From NCBI RefSeq assembly GCF_015353075.1, contig NZ_CP064189.1, forward strand, positions 1 through 64,000: a DNA stretch of 64,000 nt, in the 5' to 3' direction. Origin of the DNA: Rhizobium sp. 007 (GTDB lineage Bacteria; Pseudomonadota; Alphaproteobacteria; Rhizobiales; Rhizobiaceae). How positions within the stretch are numbered: position 1 is the first letter of the stretch; each line of letters opens with the position of its first letter. Under the pieces are notes generated by a model. The model saw only the letters and a list, made by a program, of their open reading frames with translations, ran no database searches and was not told the DNA's origin. Position numbers and translations under genes: made by a program. This document shows positions 35,820 to 44,580 of this stretch, in pieces.

Positions 35820-35906
35820 CATCCACCTCGCTAAAGTGGATGTTGAATCAGCTTCGGCCCGCATCGTCACCTCACAATCGATTCATCGATCGCAGGATCT
35901 GCTCTA

Positions 35907-36158
35907 GTAAGCCAATGCCGATCTCACCGACTACATGGCTACCAACGCTCACAGCGGCAGAATACACTCTCTGTACAAGAGCTCGCAAGACTTCTGTCCT
36001 CCTTGGAAAAGCCGAAAAAACATACCTTGAGAAGACGCGCAGACACAAGTCAGGCAAAGAGCGCGGGAAAATCATTGCTTCACTTTCCCGCGCACATCAC
36101 TGCGTGCGCACGATCGACGTGGCTGATTATCCATCATCCACGTATGCTCCCTGCCTTC
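35907..36158. other. Right flank of the mobile-element nest
   Basis: About 250 bases. A minus-strand frame (36075-35872) reads LRALVQRVYSAAVSVGSHVV GEIGIGLL, which may be a remnant of a gene interrupted by the outer IS630; I do not recognise it. Confidence 0.25.
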
Positions 36159-36605
36159 CTATCCCGTAGCAGGTATGATCATACACGTGGCCGTCGCTAC
36201 GGCGCAATTGCGAGCTTGAGCACCATCTATGTCCATTTGTCTCAGGTCTGCCGTGGCAACCAATATGCGATTACCTGGATGAATTACGCGAGCGGTTGCG
36301 ACTACTGTCCCGCCACTGACCGACACCGGCCGCAAGAAATTCACTTTTAGCTCAATTGTGGTGGACACCTTATCGCTGGGAACGCAAGTGTCGCAAGCCC
36401 AGGCGAGGGCGGTGTCGAGGAGGGTTGCTATTGCTCCTCCCGCAACCAATCCAATCGGATTCCTAAGGCCATCATGGGGCCTAAGTTGCAACGAAACTTC
36501 GCCTTCTTTGGCTTCAACGACCGAAATATCCAGTAGTTTGTAAATCGGCGGAGCAGCGCCAACGCCATTCCGAATCGCGTTTAGTCTCTCGATAGCTGAC
36601 GGCAT
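36159..36605 (-). CDS. PaaI-like hotdog-fold thioesterase
   Basis: 148 residues from ATG 36605, which lies 5 bases after the stop of the upstream gene; an earlier in-frame ATG (36662) would overlap that gene. Hotdog features: GLRNPIGLVAGGAIATLLDT (the N.....HGG/AGG...LLD helix pattern), STTIELKVNFLRPV and GTVVATARVIHPGNRILVAT. Likely hydrolyses an acyl-CoA, perhaps the acetoacetyl-type CoA made by the neighbouring BKACE enzyme; that link is inference. Confidence 0.8.
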   Translation of the reverse strand: MPSAIERLNAIRNGVGAAPPIYKLLDISVVEAKEGEVSLQLRPHDGLRNPIGLVAGGAIATLLDTALAWACDTCVPSDKVSTTIELKVNFLRPVSVSGGTVVATARVIHPGNRILVATADLRQMDIDGAQARNCAVATATCMIIPATG

Positions 36606-36609
36606 GTTT

Positions 36610-37533
36610 CTAGCTCCGCGTGGTGATCCCCAACAGTTCACGCGCTTCAGAGGGTGTTGCAACCTCCACCCCGAGTTCCGAAAGGATCCTTCGCATTTTG
36701 GTCACTTGGGAGGCATTATCGGGCGCGAGACGTCCCTTCTCGAGCCAGAGATTATCCTCTAGGCCCACCCGGACATGCCCGCCCATCAGTGCTGCCATTG
36801 TTCCCAATCGCATCTGACTTCGGCCCGCCGCGAGTACGGACCACTGGTAATTGCTTCCGAAAAGTCGATCTGCAGTTGCTCGCATTTGCTGGAGGGATTC
36901 GTGGTCGCTGCCTATACCACCAAGAATTCCCACGACAGATTGGATGAATAGAGGAAGTTTTACCAAGGATCGCTCAAGAAAGTATGCCAACGTATAGAGG
37001 TGACCTAAATCGTAGCACTCAAACTCAAATCGTGTTCCCAATTCACTCATTTCAGAGATAATCTTCTCGATATCCTCGAAAGTGTTTCGGAACATGCCAC
37101 TTCGCGACGACTCCAAGAAGGGTCTCTCCCACTGGTGGATCCACGTGCGTTCCTTCTGTGCCAATGGAAATATGCCAAAATTCATCGTGCCCATATTAAG
37201 TGAGCACATCTCGGGCCTCAATTCGCGCGGGGCTTGCAAGCGCTCACCAAGACTCATAGACGCACTTCCACCGGTGGTGATGGCAATAATCGCATCCGTC
37301 GCGTCTCTGATGCGAGGAACGAATTGCCGAAAGACGCTCGGATCGGGTGTGGGTTGCCCAGTTTCTGGGTCACGGGCGTGCAGGTGCAACATAGCAGCGC
37401 CGGCGTTTGCGGCGTCGATAGCCTGAACCGCGATCTGCTCCGGCGAAAGCGGTAGGTGAGGCGACATGGAGGGGGTGTGTATTGACCCAGTGATCGCGCA
37501 GGTGATGATTACCTTGGAATTGATGTCGGCCAT
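36610..37533 (-). CDS. BKACE-family enzyme (3-keto-5-aminohexanoate cleavage type)
   Basis: 307 residues from ATG 37533 (MADINSKVIITCAITGSIHT); an ATG at 37587 is possible but would add non-conserved residues. Landmarks of the DUF849/BKACE family: VIITCAITG, AAMLHLHARDPETGQPTPD (metal-binding His-X-His), LNMGTMNFG, FECYDLGHL and ALMGGHVRVGLEDNLW. Family members condense a beta-keto acid with acetyl-CoA to release acetoacetate; the founding activity is in lysine fermentation. Which beta-keto acid is used here is unknown. It lies between the thioesterase and a GntR regulator on the same strand. Confidence 0.88.
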   Translation of the reverse strand: MADINSKVIITCAITGSIHTPSMSPHLPLSPEQIAVQAIDAANAGAAMLHLHARDPETGQPTPDPSVFRQFVPRIRDATDAIIAITTGGSASMSLGERLQAPRELRPEMCSLNMGTMNFGIFPLAQKERTWIHQWERPFLESSRSGMFRNTFEDIEKIISEMSELGTRFEFECYDLGHLYTLAYFLERSLVKLPLFIQSVVGILGGIGSDHESLQQMRATADRLFGSNYQWSVLAAGRSQMRLGTMAALMGGHVRVGLEDNLWLEKGRLAPDNASQVTKMRRILSELGVEVATPSEARELLGITTRS

Positions 37534-37576
37534 GGAAGTTCCCACAATTTGCATTTGAGCGGGCGTATCGCTCGGT

Positions 37577-38374
37577 TTATTCACCACCCGGCGCTTGTGT
37601 AAACGCTCGAGAGCTTTGATCTTTCACGAGCCTTAGGAGCTCTGTCTCCGTGTCGACGATGTGCTTTCTGATCAGATTTTCTACATCGGCCTTAGAGCCG
37701 GAGATGAATGCGCCTAGGATTTCTTTATGATCCCTGATGATGCGCTTCGCAGCATCGTCCGTTTCTACCGTAAGTAAGGAATCGACCATGTCCTCCATAG
37801 CTCGAACGAGATGGAGGGCGCTCAATCGCAAAATGGGGTTGGGGCAGAACTGGGCTATGATGGAATGAAAATTGATCTCAGCCATTTTATGCATTCTTGG
37901 GCTGATTTCGCCTCTGACGCCGCGATTACATTCATCGATGGTTTCCTGCATCTGCTTGATACCATCATCGTCCATCGCGTCGAAGGATAAACCTGCTACG
38001 GCCGGCTCTATCACGAGCCTCGCTTGATAGAGATCGGACCACGTTGCGCTTTCAAAGTAGAAGTAGGCAGCCATGCCATCGGTTATGGCATCAGTTGGAA
38101 TTGCCGAGACCGATACCCCTCCGCTTCTGCCCGGTGAAATCGAGACAAGCCCTTGCGCTTCAAGGATCGCGAGACCCTCTCTAACTGTGGCCCGGGCCAT
38201 GCCAAACTGTTCAATGAGATGCTTCTCGCCGGGTAGGCGATCGCCGGGACTAAGGCCCTGTTTTATAATTTCCTTACGGATATGGTCTGCGATGTGCCAC
38301 GCCTGACGGCGGCTTAGCCCCTTTTGTGGTTGACCTAATGTAACCTCAGGGTGATCGTATGGCTTTATCGACAC
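37577..38374 (-). CDS. GntR-family regulator, FadR/FCD subfamily
   Basis: 265 residues. N-terminal winged helix: LSPGDRLPGEKHLIEQFGMA then ATVREGLAILEAQGLVSI. C-terminal FCD ligand domain from about 105, with metal-binding-type residues in ARLVIEPAVAGL, INFHSIIAQ and IIRDHKEILGAFI. Acts as a ligand-responsive DNA-binding repressor or activator, probably of the surrounding catabolic genes. Its gene ends 43 bases before the BKACE start, same strand. Confidence 0.92.
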   Translation of the reverse strand: MSIKPYDHPEVTLGQPQKGLSRRQAWHIADHIRKEIIKQGLSPGDRLPGEKHLIEQFGMARATVREGLAILEAQGLVSISPGRSGGVSVSAIPTDAITDGMAAYFYFESATWSDLYQARLVIEPAVAGLSFDAMDDDGIKQMQETIDECNRGVRGEISPRMHKMAEINFHSIIAQFCPNPILRLSALHLVRAMEDMVDSLLTVETDDAAKRIIRDHKEILGAFISGSKADVENLIRKHIVDTETELLRLVKDQSSRAFTQAPGGE

Positions 38375-38405
38375 GATAAGTAGGGCCTCCTAGCGGGTTT
38401 GTGGT

Positions 38406-39659
38406 TCATCGAAGGTATGAGCCAAAACGTTCAACAAAGACTTTTGAAACCCGAATTAGTCCGGATACTTCTTCCTTTGTCGTTTCAAGCGAGAGATACA
38501 CAGAGCCTCTCCGAGCCGTATAGTAACCGCTCCTAAGAAGATGCAGATGGAACAGGTCGTGCACCTGCTTAGACGCGAAGTGTACGCATGACAGGGACCC
38601 GAACCCGCTCACGCTCATCTTCGATTGATCAGGCGAGATACCCGCAAACTCCCTTCTGAAAAAGTTTCCAAGTGCATTAATGCGCGCAATAGCCTCGGGT
38701 GTTAAAACTGATGCTGCTGCAAGGCCTGCCGCCATCGAGAGAATATTGTTATTGAATGTTCCAGCGTGGGGCACTGCATTTGGTCGGCGCATGTCCAGCC
38801 TATCGATAAGCTCTGCTTTCCCCCCGAAAGCGCCGAAGCTTAGGCCGCCACCAATGTATTTTCCCAGAGTGGTGATATCAGGATAAATACCGTGGACCGC
38901 TTGCATGCCACCGACATCGAGGCGGGAAGATACCACTTCATCGAAGATCAATATCACCCCATAATGGTCGCATCTCTCCTTTAGTTTCAAAAGAAAAGAT
39001 CGGTCGGCAGGTATGGCCCCTCCCGCGGACATTACAGGTTCCACGATGCAGGCGCCTAGCCGATCGCCATGGAGTTCAAATACGGTCTCTAGCTCAGCTT
39101 CATCATTGAATGGCGCTATTACTTCATTGAAGCTGATGTTGAGCGGCATTCGCCCTTCAGGGAACCATATAAATCCTCCGTGATAACCTCCTTTGAAAAA
39201 CAATACTTTATCTCTGCTAGTAACGTGTAGCGCCAGTTGAATGGCGGCAATATTCGCTTCAGTGCCCGTGTTACAAAATCTAATCCGCTCCATCGCTGCG
39301 AAGCGCTTCGTCAAAGAGTTGGCGAGTTGTGCCTCGAACCGATTGGGGCCGCCCAAGCTGATACCGTCTTCCAGTGCTGCAAGGATAGCGCGCTTGATCG
39401 CGGCATTCGAATGACCAAATAGCCCGGCCGAATATTCATTCAGAAAATCCGTGTACTCGTGGCCGTCTGCATCCCAAATCTTCGACTTTTCACCCTTGAC
39501 GATCGATAGCGGGAAGGGCGGATAATACAGCACGCTCCTCGTACTTCCGCCAGGAAATGCTGCGGCTTCGTCGTAGAGAGCAGCGCTCTTCGGGTTGGCG
39601 GCAGCAACCTCCGCTCTTTCGCGCTCCACCGCTTCGTTGAGCTCATCGACATCATTCAC
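38406..39659 (-). CDS. Class III aminotransferase, glutamate-1-semialdehyde aminomutase-like
   Basis: 417 residues from GTG 39659, preferred because GGAG sits 9 bases upstream; the frame is open to ATG 39743 but that would add a hydrophobic tail from promoter DNA. PLP-fold landmarks: YTDFLNEYSAGLFGHSN, FCNTGTEANIAAIQLA, KGGYHGG, ACIVEPVMSAGGAIP, LIFDEVVSSRLDVGG and the PLP-lysine in TLGKYIGGGLSFGAFGG. Removes or moves an amino group of the pathway substrate. Divergent from the amidase gene, with which it shares an A/T-rich promoter region. Confidence 0.88.
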   Translation of the reverse strand: MNDVDELNEAVERERAEVAAANPKSAALYDEAAAFPGGSTRSVLYYPPFPLSIVKGEKSKIWDADGHEYTDFLNEYSAGLFGHSNAAIKRAILAALEDGISLGGPNRFEAQLANSLTKRFAAMERIRFCNTGTEANIAAIQLALHVTSRDKVLFFKGGYHGGFIWFPEGRMPLNISFNEVIAPFNDEAELETVFELHGDRLGACIVEPVMSAGGAIPADRSFLLKLKERCDHYGVILIFDEVVSSRLDVGGMQAVHGIYPDITTLGKYIGGGLSFGAFGGKAELIDRLDMRRPNAVPHAGTFNNNILSMAAGLAAASVLTPEAIARINALGNFFRREFAGISPDQSKMSVSGFGSLSCVHFASKQVHDLFHLHLLRSGYYTARRGSVYLSLETTKEEVSGLIRVSKVFVERFGSYLR

Positions 39660-39784
39660 CGTAGTAGGCTCCAAGCATGGGTTGACTGCGTTTAAAAATG
39701 TGCTTACGAATATAATCATTATAACAATTATAACAGAATGCAAGGGGCCTTAGGGCCCGGTCCGATTTAGTGGAGCTCAAGTGA
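39660..39784. promoter_or_regulatory. Divergent A/T-rich promoter region
   Basis: Between the aminotransferase (minus) and amidase (plus) starts; rich in TATAAT-like strings (ATAATCATTATAACAATTATAAC at about 39712-39734, written here as separate short boxes TATAAT-like and TATAAC). Likely carries both promoters and the GntR site. No unique operator could be chosen. Confidence 0.45.
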
Positions 39785-41155
39785 ATGTCGTTCAAAGATT
39801 GGACTATCCCGCAACTGACGCGCGCGTATGAAACTGGCCAGTTATCGCCCGTCGAAGTTGCTGCGGATGCCTTTTCTAGAGCCGGAAAGGCTGCGGAATA
39901 TAACGCCTTCGTTTACCTTGATCCGGAAACGGCATTTGCTCAGGCGAAAGAGTCCGAACAGCGTTGGGTTTCTGAAAAGCCGCTAAGCGACATTGATGGG
40001 ATTCCAGCTACTATTAAAGATCTACATCACGTCTCTGGCTGGAGAACATTTGCGGGCTCCTCGACTTGTAGCTCCGATGAGAAGAATCCTGCGCGCCAGG
40101 ACTCTCCTTTGGTGGCTCGCCTTCGAGAAGCCGGGTGTGTATTCCTTGGAAAAACGACGGTGCCGGAATTTGGTTGGAAGGGGGTTACAGATAGTCCGCT
40201 AACCGGGGTGACGAGAAATCCATGGGACAAGTCCAAGGTTTCGGGCGGAAGCAGCGGGGGAGCCGCGGTCGCGGCAGCGCTCGGAATCGGGCGGATACAT
40301 ACGGGATCGGACGGCGGCGGATCCATACGCATCCCTTCGGCTTTCTGCGGAGTCGTTGGGCTGAAGCCATCGTTCGGAGCCGTGCCGCAATTTCCGCTTG
40401 TCTCGACAATGTCCAGCCACGGCCCGATTACTGCGACCGTTCACGAGGCTGCCATTTCGCTCCGGCATGCCGGCAAGCATGATCCCCGGGATTGGCTCGC
40501 CACAAGTTCGAACGTATTCCAGTCGCCCACTGGCGGCGAGAAAACCCCTCTGAGAATTGGTGTATGTGCCTCAGGCCTTGGCCCTGAGCCAAGCGAGGAA
40601 GTTCTCCTGGCGGTCGAGGAGGCGGCAAGAATCATGGCCGGATCGACCGGGTCGATCACCCCCGTGAGCCTCCCGGTATCGTTCGACGAAGTCCGCCGGC
40701 TGTTCGAGATTTTCTGGGCCCGCGACAGCGCCATGGATTGGGACCGCACGCCGGCTGACAGGCGCCACCTCCTGGATCCGGGTTTGGCCGAGATGGCCCA
40801 ATCGGGGCTGCGCCTTTCGGCCGTCGAAATGGCGAATGCCGATTATCAGCGTGCCGTCCTGGCCAGTTCGGTGAATGTCTTCCTCAACACCTTCGACGTC
40901 TTGTTGATGCCTGCAACGCCGTTCGCTGCCTTCGACGTAGGCCAGGACTTCCCGGCTAAAATGGGAATGTCGAGTTGGCTGGATTGGGCAGCGAACCTTT
41001 ATCTTTTCAACCTCTCGCAATCTCCCGCGATGTCTTTCCCGATGAGGCGCTCGGAATTTGGACTGCCGATCGCGGTTCAGATCGTTGCGGGAAAGTACCG
41101 GGATGCGCTCATCCTGGAAGCTGCAATGCGTTTGGAACTGCAAAATTCACAATAG
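39785..41155 (+). CDS. Amidase-signature family amidohydrolase
   Basis: 456 residues. The Ser-cisSer-Lys triad is complete: K78 in PATIKDLHH, S156 in SGGSSGG and S180 in GSDGGGSIRIP. The family body continues with AFCGVVGLKPSFG and the C-terminal PMRRSEFGLPIAVQIVAG. Hydrolyses a carboxamide; substrate unknown. First gene of a plus-strand operon leading into the amino-acid-type solute-binding protein 18 bases downstream, so it may process an imported amide or an amide made by the amidinotransferase-like enzyme. Confidence 0.92.
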   Translation: MSFKDWTIPQLTRAYETGQLSPVEVAADAFSRAGKAAEYNAFVYLDPETAFAQAKESEQRWVSEKPLSDIDGIPATIKDLHHVSGWRTFAGSSTCSSDEKNPARQDSPLVARLREAGCVFLGKTTVPEFGWKGVTDSPLTGVTRNPWDKSKVSGGSSGGAAVAAALGIGRIHTGSDGGGSIRIPSAFCGVVGLKPSFGAVPQFPLVSTMSSHGPITATVHEAAISLRHAGKHDPRDWLATSSNVFQSPTGGEKTPLRIGVCASGLGPEPSEEVLLAVEEAARIMAGSTGSITPVSLPVSFDEVRRLFEIFWARDSAMDWDRTPADRRHLLDPGLAEMAQSGLRLSAVEMANADYQRAVLASSVNVFLNTFDVLLMPATPFAAFDVGQDFPAKMGMSSWLDWAANLYLFNLSQSPAMSFPMRRSEFGLPIAVQIVAGKYRDALILEAAMRLELQNSQ

Positions 41156-41173
41156 AAGAAAGGGAACAATGCT

Positions 41174-41947
41174 ATGCGAAAGTACCTGTTTGCTCTCGTA
41201 GTGAGCGCAGCATCAATTATGTCGTACTCGACCGGCGGGGCCGCGGACGGCGAACTCCGCTTTGGACTGGATGGCGGTTACCCTCCGTTTGCATCCCCGA
41301 ACACCGAGGGCCAACTGATTGGCTTCGACATCGATCTGGGAGAGGCGCTCTGCGCGGAAATGAAGCGCAAATGCGTTTGGGTGCGTCAGGAGTGGGATGC
41401 ACTTATCCCGGGTTTGGAAGTGAACAAGTTTGATGCAATTCTCGCGAGCATGCTCATCACGCCTGAGCGCAAGCAAAAAGTTCTTTTCACAAAGCCCTAC
41501 TACGCCGCAAAGGCGTTGTTCGTCGGTCCTGGCACAAATTCTGTTGAACAGATCACAGCCGCTGAACTCGATGGAAAGACCGTCGGTGTCGAAACCTCGA
41601 CAGCGTACGGCAAGTATCTTGAATCTAAATTCGGCGATCGCGTTGAGATTCGTGAGTATCCGACGGTCACAGAAGCTTTCGCCGATCTGAAATCGCAGCG
41701 CATCGACTACGTCCTTAATGATGCAAACTCCAGCTACTTCGCAATCAAACGTGATGGTGAAGCTGGCGCCCTGCGCCTTATAGGCGAGCCGGTGGTCGAC
41801 CCCATCCTAGGTGAAGGAGTAGGTATTGCCGTCGCAAAGGAAAATACAGAACTTCGTGACGAGCTGAACAAAGCTCTAGATAGAGTGATCTCGAGCGGAA
41901 AATACAAGACCATCAACAAAACATACTTCCCATACGACCTGAGGTAA
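41174..41947 (+). CDS. Periplasmic amino-acid-binding protein of an ABC importer
   Basis: 257 residues with a signal peptide (MRKYLFALVVSAASIMSYST to GGAADG). Family-3 binding-protein pattern: LRFGLDGGYPPFASPN, GFDIDLGEALCAEM, WDALIPGLEVNKFDAILASM, FTKPYYAAKALFVGPG and DYVLNDANSS. It would bring an amino acid, probably basic or an opine-like derivative, to the two permeases encoded downstream. Confidence 0.93.
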   Translation: MRKYLFALVVSAASIMSYSTGGAADGELRFGLDGGYPPFASPNTEGQLIGFDIDLGEALCAEMKRKCVWVRQEWDALIPGLEVNKFDAILASMLITPERKQKVLFTKPYYAAKALFVGPGTNSVEQITAAELDGKTVGVETSTAYGKYLESKFGDRVEIREYPTVTEAFADLKSQRIDYVLNDANSSYFAIKRDGEAGALRLIGEPVVDPILGEGVGIAVAKENTELRDELNKALDRVISSGKYKTINKTYFPYDLR

Positions 41948-41950
41948 GAA

Positions 41951-42862
41951 ATGTCGCTACATGATTCACGAAACGTCACCGCGGAAACGTCTCTTGAAAC
42001 GTACAAATGGGGGGTGAATTCTGAGTACGGCGTGTTGAAAGATGTATTGCTATGCTCGCCGAAGCATTACGGATGGGTTCCGATCAACTCGGTCGTCAAG
42101 GAAAAGATGACCGAAAACGTTCCGGACGTAGCGGCTGCGGTGACACAGCACGACGAAATTGTGTCTGCCTTCGGGGAGAGCGGTGTCAACGTGCACTTTC
42201 TTCAGCCTCAGCCACACCTGGTTTTTCAGAGCGACACGCGTGACAGTAGTCAGATGACCCCTTGGGGTGCCGCAATCCTCCAACTCAGGCACATTGAGCG
42301 GCGGGGCGAGTACGCATCGGTGATCGATTTCTATCGCTCAAAGGGCATTCCTATTCCCTTGATGTCGTCCAAAGGCACGATTGAAGGTGGCGATATTTCA
42401 GTCACGAAGCCTGGGTTGGTGATTGTGGGGTACAGCGGTGAACGAACAACGCGGGATGGCGCTGAGGAGTTCACTTCCCTATTCAAGGCAAATGGCTGGA
42501 GGGTGCATCTGCAGCCGTTCCCAGAGCATTTCCTTCATTTGGATGTTATTTTCAGCATGGCGGCGGAAAACTTGGCTTTGGTTTGCACTGAAGTCGTTCC
42601 TGATGCCTTCATCGATTTTCTCCGGGAGGAAAAAATCCGACTCATCCCGGTGACCTACAAGGAGGCGATGGATCTTGGATGCAACGTTGTTTCTCTGGGA
42701 AATGACCGGGTTATAACGTCGAGGCACAATCGCTCTGTGATCGACAAATTGCGGGCAGAGGGCCTCACGGTAGTGGATCCCTATTTCCCAGAATTTGCCA
42801 AAGGTGGTAGCGGGATTCATTGCCTAACGATGCCACTGAAGCGAGAGCCCGTCGCAGCATGA
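41951..42862 (+). CDS. Arginine deiminase/amidinotransferase-superfamily enzyme
   Basis: 303 residues. Superfamily pattern: GVLKDVLLCSP near residue 27, GTIEGGDISV near 141, the catalytic His-Asp region FPEHFLHLDVIFSM near 192, and the nucleophilic Cys near the C-terminus in GGSGIHCLTMPL (about C291). Members hydrolyse guanidines such as dimethylarginine or transfer an amidino group. Substrate unknown; its place between binding protein and permeases suggests a guanidino compound. Starts 4 bases after the binding protein. Confidence 0.85.
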   Translation: MSLHDSRNVTAETSLETYKWGVNSEYGVLKDVLLCSPKHYGWVPINSVVKEKMTENVPDVAAAVTQHDEIVSAFGESGVNVHFLQPQPHLVFQSDTRDSSQMTPWGAAILQLRHIERRGEYASVIDFYRSKGIPIPLMSSKGTIEGGDISVTKPGLVIVGYSGERTTRDGAEEFTSLFKANGWRVHLQPFPEHFLHLDVIFSMAAENLALVCTEVVPDAFIDFLREEKIRLIPVTYKEAMDLGCNVVSLGNDRVITSRHNRSVIDKLRAEGLTVVDPYFPEFAKGGSGIHCLTMPLKREPVAA

Positions 42863-43539
42863 GCTTTCTCGGCGGTTACGGATATCTAATAGTCGAGGGC
42901 GTGGCCCTTACCGCCACGCTTTCGCTAGTCAGCGCGGTAATAGCCGCCACGGTCGGCTTGATTTACGCAACCCTGACTTATGAAGGAGGTCCCGGCGCAG
43001 TCGTACTCCGGAGCTTCTGCTTAGCAGTGATGGCCGTACCCGAATTCATCACGCTCCTCCTGCTTTACTTCGCCGGAACCCTCCTATTGCAGAAGATATT
43101 CGGCAGTGACTTCCAATTATCACCCTTTTGGGGCGGTGGCTTCGCGCTTGGCGTCGCCTACGCCACGTATTTCGGGGAGCTTATGCGCGGTGCTTTACGG
43201 GACGTGAACCGCGGTCTCGTTGAAGCTGCTGACGCTCTTGGCCTTCATCGCGGGCAATCATTCTTCCTAATAAGAGCGCCGCTCGCCGTGAAGGTTGCAG
43301 GACCGGGCGCATTAAATCTTTGGGTTTCGCTAGTTAAGGACACGTCTATCGTTTCGCTCATTGGCGTGGCTGAACTAATGCGGAATTCAACTGTAGCCGC
43401 GCGCGTGACCGGAGCCTCTTTCGAATTCTACGCTTTGGCCGGATGCATCTACTTGGCGATGACTTATTGCTCAAATCTGTTTTTGGGTCGCCGCCTTTCC
43501 TCTCGAGGGAGGGAGCCACACAGATGGATGTCGATCTAA
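42859..43539 (+). CDS. ABC amino-acid transporter permease 1
   Basis: 226 residues from ATG 42859, coupled by ATGA to the amidinotransferase-like gene; an ATG at 42820 would overlap more. Polar amino-acid permease (HisMQ) pattern with about five membrane helices; EAA-type loop EAADALGLHRGQSFFLIRAP. Forms the inner-membrane channel with permease 2. No ATP-binding subunit gene is present in the window. Confidence 0.9.
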   Translation: MSFLGGYGYLIVEGVALTATLSLVSAVIAATVGLIYATLTYEGGPGAVVLRSFCLAVMAVPEFITLLLLYFAGTLLLQKIFGSDFQLSPFWGGGFALGVAYATYFGELMRGALRDVNRGLVEAADALGLHRGQSFFLIRAPLAVKVAGPGALNLWVSLVKDTSIVSLIGVAELMRNSTVAARVTGASFEFYALAGCIYLAMTYCSNLFLGRRLSSRGREPHRWMSI

Positions 43540-44198
43540 TTTTGTCCAGCCTGCCTGCGCTGACAAAAGGACTCGAGAATACTGTGCAGATTGTCGTTAG
43601 CGCTGCCTTGATAGGAGGCAGCTTAGCATTGGTGGCTTCCCTTTTAATGCTATCTCCCAAGTGGGAGGTGCGAGCGATTGTACAAGTGGGCACGGGGATC
43701 ATACGGGGCACACCAATTCTGGTCCAATTGTTCTTCGTCTACTACGGTTTTGCTCAATTCTCATGGATTCGAAGCTCGCCTTTCTGGTGGATCCTCAGAG
43801 ACCCCATCTCGTGTGCAACTGTAGTATTCGCCATTAACCACGCGGGCTACCTCACGCCGCTGTGGACCGGCGCGTTTGCAAATGTGAATCGGGGACAGTG
43901 GGAGGCAGCACGATCGCTTGGTCTTCAGAAGCGAACGGCAATTACCCGGGTTATTTTTCCCCAGGCAGTGCGCTTGATACTCCCAGCATATCTCAACGAG
44001 ATCATCTTCTTGCTGAAAGGGAGCGCCCTACTGAGTGCAATAGCGGTTGCAGACTTGCTCGGGGTCGCACGAAGAATATCTTCATCAAATTTTGCACCCG
44101 TCGAAATGTTTTCGGTGGTGGCGCTGACGTATGCCGCCATAGTTATGGTTCTGATGGGGGCTGTTACCTATCTCAGGAGGTCGAATGCGCACGAGTAA
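43524..44198 (+). CDS. ABC amino-acid transporter permease 2
   Basis: 224 residues from ATG 43524 (MDVDLI), overlapping permease 1 by 16 bases. HisMQ-type: RGTPILVQLFFVYYG, NHAGYLTPLWTGAFANVNRG, and the EAA loop WEAARSLGLQKRTAITRVIFPQ shows the usual EA...LG...G/P spacing. Overlaps the truncated hydrolase gene by 14 bases. Confidence 0.9.
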   Translation: MDVDLILSSLPALTKGLENTVQIVVSAALIGGSLALVASLLMLSPKWEVRAIVQVGTGIIRGTPILVQLFFVYYGFAQFSWIRSSPFWWILRDPISCATVVFAINHAGYLTPLWTGAFANVNRGQWEAARSLGLQKRTAITRVIFPQAVRLILPAYLNEIIFLLKGSALLSAIAVADLLGVARRISSSNFAPVEMFSVVALTYAAIVMVLMGAVTYLRRSNAHE

Positions 44199-44580
44199 CC
44201 TCAGCAACGCGTTAGTTAATCCAGATCGTCTTTGGAATAGTCTAATGGAGATGGCTAAAGTTGGGCCTGGGATAGCTGGCGGCAATAATCGACAGGCACT
44301 CACAGATGAGGATGCGCAAGGCCGGACATTATTCGCGAAGTGGTGCGTTGAGGCTGGTATGTCGGTGGCTGTTGATGACATGGGAAACATGTTCGCACAG
44401 CGAGACGGTGAAGACGATGACGCCTTGCCATTGTATGTCGGCAGTCATCTGGACACTCAGCCTACCGGCGGGAAATATGACGGAGTTTTAGGCGTTCTCG
44501 CAGGGCTCGAAATAGTACGAACCCTCAATGATCTCAATGTTCGAACCCGAAGGCCGATCGTGGTGTCGCTTGCCATTTAA
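44185..44580 (+). pseudogene. M20-family amidohydrolase (carbamoylase/allantoate hydrolase type), truncated by ISL3
   Basis: 131 codons of a family that is normally about 400-420 residues. The N-terminal part is clear: NPDRLWNSLMEMAKVG, LTDEDAQGRTLFAKWC, and metal ligands H88 and D99 in YVGSHLDTQPTGGKYDG. At RRPIVV the gene meets the ISL3 terminal repeat (44565); the last five residues are IS-derived. The rest of the gene is not found beyond the IS. Likely role was removal of a carbamoyl or similar group from an amino acid. Confidence 0.85.

Larger units (their letters stand above)
25669..35904. mobile_element. Outer IS630-family element (A), split by a nested insertion
   Basis: Left end GAGCAAATCCTG at 25669-25680 and right end CAGGATCTGCTC at 35893-35904 are inverted repeats with one mismatch, each flanked by the TA target duplication (25667-25668 and 35905-35906). 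Removing the IS66 at 26383-35568 and one 8-bp repeat restores about 1.0 kb with a continuous minus-strand transposase. This is the oldest layer of the nest. Confidence 0.88.
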
